A DNA stretch of 64,000 nucleotides from Lachnospiraceae bacterium (GTDB taxonomy: Bacteria > Bacillota > Clostridia > Lachnospirales > Lachnospiraceae), in assembly GCA_022845955.1 (NCBI GenBank), contig AP025576.1, forward strand, positions 3,038,001 to 3,102,000, written 5' to 3'. Shown here piece after piece: positions 62,137 to 64,000 of this stretch. Position 1 is the first letter of the stretch. Each line of letters opens with the position of its first letter. The notes beneath the pieces were generated by a model. It was given only the letters and a program-made list of their open reading frames with translations, searched no databases and was not told the DNA's origin. Position numbers and translations under genes: made by a program.

Positions 62137-62235
62137 CTGAGAAAACAACGGATGCCTCCTTCACGGGGCGTGTTTATGTTCACGACGGCCTTATGCTTTG
62201 TATACCGGCCGCAGATTTATAAAAGGAGAATATCA

Positions 62236-63369
62236 ATGTATCGTTTGCTGAAACAGGAAGGAAGAGCCAAAAGAGGGGAACTGGTAACCGTTCACGGGAC
62301 GGTTCAGACCCCTGTATTTATGAATGTGGGAACCGTTGCTGCTATCAAGGGAGCGGTTTCTACCGGGGATTTGGAACAAATCAAGACCCAGGTACAGCTG
62401 TCCAATACCTATCATCTTCATGTCAGACCGGGGGATAAAATAGTAAAACAGCTGGGGGGACTTCATAAATTTATGTCCTGGGACAAGCCTATCCTGACGG
62501 ATTCCGGTGGATTCCAGGTGTTTTCCCTGTCCACCCTCCGCAAAATTAAGGAAGAAGGCGTTTATTTTAATTCCCATATAGATGGAAGGAAGATATTTAT
62601 GGGGCCGGAAGAAAGCATGCAGATCCAGTCCAATCTGGCATCCACTATCGCCATGGCTTTTGATGAATGCGCGCCGGCCAAAGCGGAGAGGGGTTACGTG
62701 GAAAATTCGGTGGCCCGCACTACCCGGTGGCTGGAACGCTGCAAAACGGAAATGAGCCGTCTGAACGGGCTGGCGGACACGATTAATAAGAAGCAGCTGC
62801 TGTTCGGGATCAACCAGGGGGCTATATATGCGGATATCCGGATAGAACATGCCAAACGAATCCGGGAACTGGATCTGGACGGCTATGCCGTAGGAGGGCT
62901 GGCTGTTGGAGAGACCCATGAAGAAATGTACCACATCCTGGATGAAACCGTGCCCTATCTGCCTGCAGATAAGCCCACCTATCTGATGGGGGTGGGAACA
63001 CCCGCCAATATCCTGGAGGGCGTGGAACGGGGGATTGACTTCTTCGATTGTGTATACCCTTCCCGAAACGGCCGCCATGGGCATTTATACACCAATCAGG
63101 GTAAGATAAACCTTTTCAATGCCAAATTTGAACTGGACGACAGGCCGATAGAGGAAGGGTGCGGATGTCCTGCCTGCAGCAGGTATTCCAGAGCCTATAT
63201 CCGCCATCTGCTGAAGGCTAAAGAAATGCTGGGGATGCGCCTCTGCGTTCTCCATAACCTGTATTTTTACAATACCATGATGGAAGAAATCCGGGATTCC
63301 CTTGACCGGGGGGAGTTTTCCTCCTACAAAAAAGCGAAGCTGGAAGGTATGAGCCGGCCGGCAGAGTGA
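62236..63369 (+). CDS. tgt: tRNA-guanine transglycosylase
   Basis: Exchanges G34 in GUN anticodons for preQ1 in queuosine synthesis. The 377 residues show LTDSGGFQVFS (catalytic Asp), FDECAPAKAERGY, GIDFFDCVYPSRNGRHG (nucleophile Asp) and the zinc site CGCPACSRYSRAYIRHL. Start 62236 follows AAAGGAG; ATG 62152 is rejected. yajC follows as in many bacteria. Confidence 0.96.
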   Translation: MYRLLKQEGRAKRGELVTVHGTVQTPVFMNVGTVAAIKGAVSTGDLEQIKTQVQLSNTYHLHVRPGDKIVKQLGGLHKFMSWDKPILTDSGGFQVFSLSTLRKIKEEGVYFNSHIDGRKIFMGPEESMQIQSNLASTIAMAFDECAPAKAERGYVENSVARTTRWLERCKTEMSRLNGLADTINKKQLLFGINQGAIYADIRIEHAKRIRELDLDGYAVGGLAVGETHEEMYHILDETVPYLPADKPTYLMGVGTPANILEGVERGIDFFDCVYPSRNGRHGHLYTNQGKINLFNAKFELDDRPIEEGCGCPACSRYSRAYIRHLLKAKEMLGMRLCVLHNLYFYNTMMEEIRDSLDRGEFSSYKKAKLEGMSRPAE

Positions 63370-63408
63370 TTCTGGACTGTTACCGTAATATTCTAAAATT
63401 TTTTTAAA

Positions 63409-63442
63409 CTGGATAAAAGGGCTTGCCCCTTGTCCATTTTTT
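63409..63442 (+). terminator. Possible terminator after tgt
   Basis: TGGA-AGGG paired with CCCT-TCCA around an internal loop (63410-63436), then six T bases. Weaker stem than the others. Confidence 0.5.
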
Positions 63443-63457
63443 GTGTATGATGTCTTT

Positions 63458-63486
63458 TAGAAATGTATGCGGTTATGTAGTATACA
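63458..63486 (+). promoter_or_regulatory. Possible promoter of yajC
   Basis: TAGAAA (63458-63463), 17-bp spacer, TATACA (63481-63486). Confidence 0.35.
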
Positions 63487-63536
63487 GTTAAATTTACAGG
63501 GCGTATCCAGCCTGACGTAGGAGGAATTAAGAAGAA

Positions 63537-63857
63537 ATGGGAATTTTAGCGAGTGAAGCTGCAACAGCAGGAACAGGAAGCATGATTGGCGTTATCTTGA
63601 TGTACGTTGTTATTTTTGGTGTATTCTTTTATTTTGTAATGTACCGCCCTCAGAAGAAAGAACAGAAAAAGATGAATACCATGCTTTCTTCCCTTGAAAT
63701 CGGGGACAGTATTCTGACCAGCAGCGGGTTCTACGGAGTCGTTATCGATATAACAGATGATACCGTTATAGTGGAATTCGGAAACAACAAGAACTGCCGT
63801 ATCCCTATGCAGAAATCATCAATTTCTCAGGTTGAGAAGGCAAATGCGGACGAATAA
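63537..63857 (+). CDS. yajC: Preprotein translocase subunit YajC
   Basis: A 106-residue protein: one membrane helix (about 16-38), the family motif YRPQKKEQKK, then a soluble domain (LEIGDSILTSSGFYGVVIDI). Helps SecDF. AGGAGG lies upstream at a slightly long distance. tgt-yajC order is conserved. Confidence 0.95.
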   Translation: MGILASEAATAGTGSMIGVILMYVVIFGVFFYFVMYRPQKKEQKKMNTMLSSLEIGDSILTSSGFYGVVIDITDDTVIVEFGNNKNCRIPMQKSSISQVEKANADE

Positions 63858-64000
63858 CCATATATTCCTCTGCTGAGAAGGAGAAGCGGCCTTTGGCAGC
63901 AGATGGCGGGACAGGTTTGTTATGCCGGCAGCTCTCAGGTCTAAGGCGGAAATGCTTTGTCCCAGGACAGGCTTTTCCGTTTTTTGCAATCCGGATGGAT
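63858..64000 (+). other. Tail of the window, no gene recognised
   Basis: 143 bases after yajC. A stem GGGACA ... TTGTCCC is possible; CTCTCAGG resembles part of a glycine aptamer, but the rest does not fit. In Clostridia the SCIFF peptide gene or secD often lies next, beyond the window. Confidence 0.3.

Noticed and set aside
63900..63990. Glycine riboswitch after yajC
   Set aside because: Only CTCTCAGG and a distant AGGACAG fit; the 5' half of the aptamer is missing.

Overview
This window comes from a spore-forming, strictly anaerobic Firmicute, most likely a gut-type Lachnospiraceae (Clostridia). Support: sporulation genes (spoIVA, cotJABC, a spoVAF/gerA-type gene), a [FeFe] hydrogenase, the oxygen-sensitive class III ribonucleotide reductase nrdDG, gram-positive feoAB, a glycine/methionine-rich gram-positive MacB-type exporter and the tgt-yajC gene order. 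Most genes run on the + strand. No rRNA, tRNA, insertion sequence, prophage or CRISPR array was seen. All assignments rest on motif reading, without database searches.

Layout. 1-2.9 kb: 3' part of a sulfatase, then spoIVA with a candidate sigma-E promoter. 3.1-5.8 kb: nucleoside salvage (punA, cdd, an amidohydrolase). 5.9-10.8 kb: a Bce-type antimicrobial-peptide sensing and resistance module (regulator, kinase, ATPase, permease) with a palindromic operator. 10.9-12.2 kb: purine-base permease. 12.5-16.4 kb: a Gre factor, an MBL hydrolase, a membrane-anchored MutS-like ATPase, RNase HI and a 59-residue membrane protein. 16.6-18.8 kb: WYL regulator and aminotransferase. 18.8-22.5 kb: nrdD-nrdG-dut behind a consensus promoter, a candidate NrdR box and a candidate cobalamin riboswitch. 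22.5-25.9 kb: spore genes (spoVAF-like; cotJA-cotJB-cotJC on the minus strand). 26-28.3 kb: feoAB with a near-perfect Fur box at the transcription start. 28.4-33.3 kb: [FeFe] hydrogenase, gltX and a UvrD/PcrA-like helicase. 33.3-37.9 kb: DUF1292 protein, a 111-bp tandem repeat, a GlgX-like protein that has lost its catalytic residues, a DUF5662 protein, a diguanylate cyclase and a Cys-rich protein. 38-41.8 kb (minus): condensation-domain membrane protein, alpha/beta hydrolase and a pseudouridine synthase. 42-49.7 kb: an exporter operon with three consecutive HlyD-type adaptors, a MacB-type permease, a small anchored protein and an ATPase. 49.8-55 kb: peptidoglycan-binding protein, then potABCD and its XRE-cupin regulator (minus). 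55.2-58.7 kb: lactonase and a domain-permuted GH3 beta-glucosidase. 58.7-64 kb: an unknown membrane protein behind a MerR-type promoter, aroC, an acyltransferase, tgt and yajC.

Most notable observations: (1) the triple-adaptor exporter, whose membrane components all carry Gly/Met/Pro/Ser/Gln-rich extracytoplasmic segments; (2) the glycogen-debranching-like pseudoenzyme; (3) two spore-gene starts where a Shine-Dalgarno-masking hairpin surrounds a candidate sporulation promoter, an arrangement that would keep the mRNA silent unless it starts inside the hairpin; (4) layered control of nrdDG; (5) the 111-bp hairpin-rich repeat; (6) a 19-bp-spacer MerR-type promoter before an unknown membrane protein.
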